In this document: in pieces, positions 62,085 to 64,000 of the stretch
Layout of the letters: each line of letters begins with the position of its first letter
How positions within the stretch are numbered: the first letter of the stretch is position 1
Position numbers and translations under genes: made by a program
Notes under the pieces: generated by a model
What the model saw: the letters and a program-made list of their open reading frames with translations, nothing else
Told to the model about the DNA's origin: nothing
The model's database searches: none
Assembly: GCF_964340395.1 (NCBI RefSeq)
Contig: NC_135567.1
Coordinates: forward strand, 7,913,158-7,977,157
Origin: Glandiceps talaboti
Lineage: Eukaryota; Hemichordata; Enteropneusta; Spengelidae
DNA: 64,000 nt
Direction: 5' to 3'

Positions 62085-62889
62085 TTAAATGAATGAAAAA
62101 ACAAACCATGATCGAGATTTATTATTTGAAGAGTCAAGGAGTACAGTGTGTTCTAAACACCTTAACACCTGATAATATAATGATGCTATGTCAAGTTATT
62201 TTGATTTGTTCAGATTAAAGTACTTTAAAAGACTTTGTAATTTAGATGAATCATGATGGACTAAATGTGTCTTTAACCATCTCAATTCCATCTCAATGTG
62301 TTAATAGACCTTAATATTGATAAAGACCAAATTCAAACTCTTTCAGATAATAAAATCAAACATATCATATTTAAAAATGATGAGCTCAAATGGAAAGACA
62401 CTTGAACACTTTCTTTTTACATGTGAAAGCCATTCTACACAACGACAGATCTTAATGAAAGGAACAGAAGAACTATTACTCAACAATAAGGAGTTGAACT
62501 TATATCAAGATTTTAAACAAAGGAAAGAACTACTCTGTTTATTTATAGGAGATAATACAAAACACTACAATGCTCAGTCTATAAGTAAACAAATAGATAA
62601 ACTTGTCAAACAATACCTTATTGAAGCAATTGAAAACAGAAAAGATTTTGTTAAAACTAATATAGAATAGTTTAGCCGTTAGATTTTCTGACAACTAACA
62701 TTTGAAGCATACATTTTTATTTGTATTGTCGTTTTATCAATATTCTTACCTCACTTTGGTTTATTTTGTTGTTTGTTCCTGTATATGTTTTTTACTCGTC
62801 TTTATGGTAGTGTATGTATTTTTAATTTTTCTTAGTGCTGCTCTTTACAATCTTAGTGAGTCCCCTGATACAAAAGGGATGCAATAAAT
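62085..62889 (+). pseudogene. LINE 3' fragment
   Basis: The frame at 62317-62670 contains GKTLEHFLFTCESHSTQRQI, the 'E-x-x-x-H-x-L-x-x-C-x-x-x-x-x-x-R' block found near the C-terminus of many non-LTR retrotransposon ORF2 proteins, after the reverse transcriptase. It is followed by a lysine/glutamate-rich helix and a stop at 62670. The remaining ~220 bp look like a LINE 3' end ('tgagtcccctgatacaaaag', 'atgcaataaatagataaata'). Reverse transcriptase and endonuclease are missing, as in 5'-truncated LINE insertions. Confidence 0.6.
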
Positions 62890-64000
62890 AGATAAATAGC
62901 TGGTAGCCGGCTATTAGCTGGCTATTAATGGCTAACAGCAGCTATTAATGGCTAATAGCTTGAATAGCTGAATAGCCATGTGTCGGAGAGTACTGGGGGT
63001 TGTTAGCTGTTAGCTGGCTATTAGCTGGCTATTAATGGCTAACAGCAGCTATTAATGGCTAATAGCTTGAATATCTTAATAGCCAGGTCCTGGAGACTGT
63101 TGGGAGTTGTTAGTTCGTAGTCGGCTAGTAATGGCTATTAGCGGCTAGTAATGGCTATCAGCTTGAATAGCTACCTAGGGAGATATTTATACCATATGCC
63201 CAGTTTGACAATAGCTGATAACAAGCTATTATCTGGCTATTTATGGCCAATATTGAATAGATGTTAGCTAGCTATTAGCCTGCTATTAGTGGCTAATATC
63301 GGCTATTAATAGCTAATAGCTTGAATAGCTGAATAGCCATGTCCTGAAGAGTGCTGGGGGTTGTTAGCTGGTAGTAGGCTATTAATAGCTAATAGCGGCT
63401 ATTAATGGCTAATAGCAGCTGTCAATGGCTCTTAGCTTGAATAGCTACCCATGGAGATAATCACACCATATTCCCGTTTTTATAATAGCTGATAGCAAGC
63501 TATTACCTGGCTATTTATGGCTAATAGTATTAAGTTGAATAGCCAACAGCCGCTATTTATCTGAGATTCAGCTATTTTGGTAATTCAATAAATCCCCAGT
63601 AGCTGCTATTTACCTTCAGATCAAGCTATTTTGGCAACAAAGGAAATAGACAACAGCCACTATTTATCTTGAATCAAGCTATTTTGGGGATGAAACTATT
63701 TTGGCAATCCAATAAATAGCCAATAGCCACTATTTAGCTCAAATCAAGATTGAATCAAGCTGTTTTGGTAAATAGCCAATAACCGCTATTTATCTGAGAT
63801 CAAGCTATTGTGGCAATCCAACAATACCGCACCTCTATACAGGGTTATAGCTGAGATGCATACTGATAATGTGTACTAGTTGGTTAGAATGCACACTCAA
63901 TATTATTGGAGAAATAATTATTCAAATATCTACTGACTCCCCATCCCTATATATGCCTATAAGTAACATGGTGGAATATGAAAAGTTTAATAATTTAAAT

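Larger units (their letters stand above)
59449..63834. mobile_element. Giant foldback element with perfect 22-bp terminal inverted repeats
   Basis: The ends are AGGTGCGGTATTGTTGGATT+GC (59449-59470) and its exact complement (63813-63834). The left arm (59480-62060) is a ~120-bp satellite of 'attaatagccgctattagcc' and 'ctccatgggctggctatgca'. The right arm (62893-63812) contains the same motifs inverted ('ggctattaatggctaatagc'). The unique loop (62070-62890) holds a LINE fragment. No transposase of its own and no clear target duplication were found. Confidence 0.75.

Noticed and set aside
59439-63844. Target-site duplication of the foldback element (CTATCGAGAC against CTATACAGGG)
   Set aside because: Only 6 of 10 positions match, so it is not convincing.

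Overview
This window looks like intron-rich, repeat-dense DNA from an invertebrate animal. The base composition is AT-rich, there are no long intact genes, recognisable exons are short with GT/AG borders, and most of the rest is transposon debris, satellites and microsatellites. The species cannot be named from the sequence. The SINE type, the foldback MITEs and the Helentron-like elements would fit a lophotrochozoan or an invertebrate deuterostome. No prokaryotic operons, CRISPR arrays, rRNA or functional tRNA genes were seen.

The only host gene I can support runs on the minus strand across at least 4.7-52.3 kb and encodes an ankyrin-repeat protein. Four exons are visible, in transcript order 52261-52166, 36488-36390, 6798-6700 and 4826-4728. 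The first carries the N-terminal part of an ankyrin stack. Each of the other three is exactly 99 bp, one 33-residue ankyrin repeat, with phase-0 borders. The last two lie in a ~1.95 kb tandem duplication that includes their intron flanks. The introns between the exons are 2-30 kb and packed with mobile elements.

Mobile elements by region: two families with the architecture of non-autonomous Helentrons (HINE/DINE-1 type) are spread throughout, family 1 in about a dozen full or partial copies and family 2 at 14.1-15.4 and 17.0-17.9 kb. A decayed hAT element occupies 8.6-11.7 kb and is interrupted by a family-1 insertion, with fragments at 7.2-7.6 and 41.5-42.1 kb. A Ty3/Gypsy integrase remnant lies at 21.1-22.1 kb, tRNA-derived SINEs at 27.1, 31.7 and 54.2 kb, and a PIF/Harbinger-like element with a TAA target duplication at 32.46-34.15 kb. 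A broken zinc-finger, transposon-like gene at 47.0-49.0 kb is preceded, in the same codon register, by a ~4.5 kb minisatellite of 33-bp (11-codon) units. Foldback MITEs sit at 52.36-52.74 and 53.07-53.30 kb. A 4.4 kb foldback element with a perfect 22-bp terminal inverted repeat fills 59.45-63.83 kb and holds a LINE 3' fragment in its loop.

The right end (53.6-64 kb) is almost wholly satellite or foldback DNA. The best candidates for something undescribed are the in-frame coding minisatellite, the giant foldback element with its 856-bp higher-order repeat, and the shared anatomy of the two HINE-like families.
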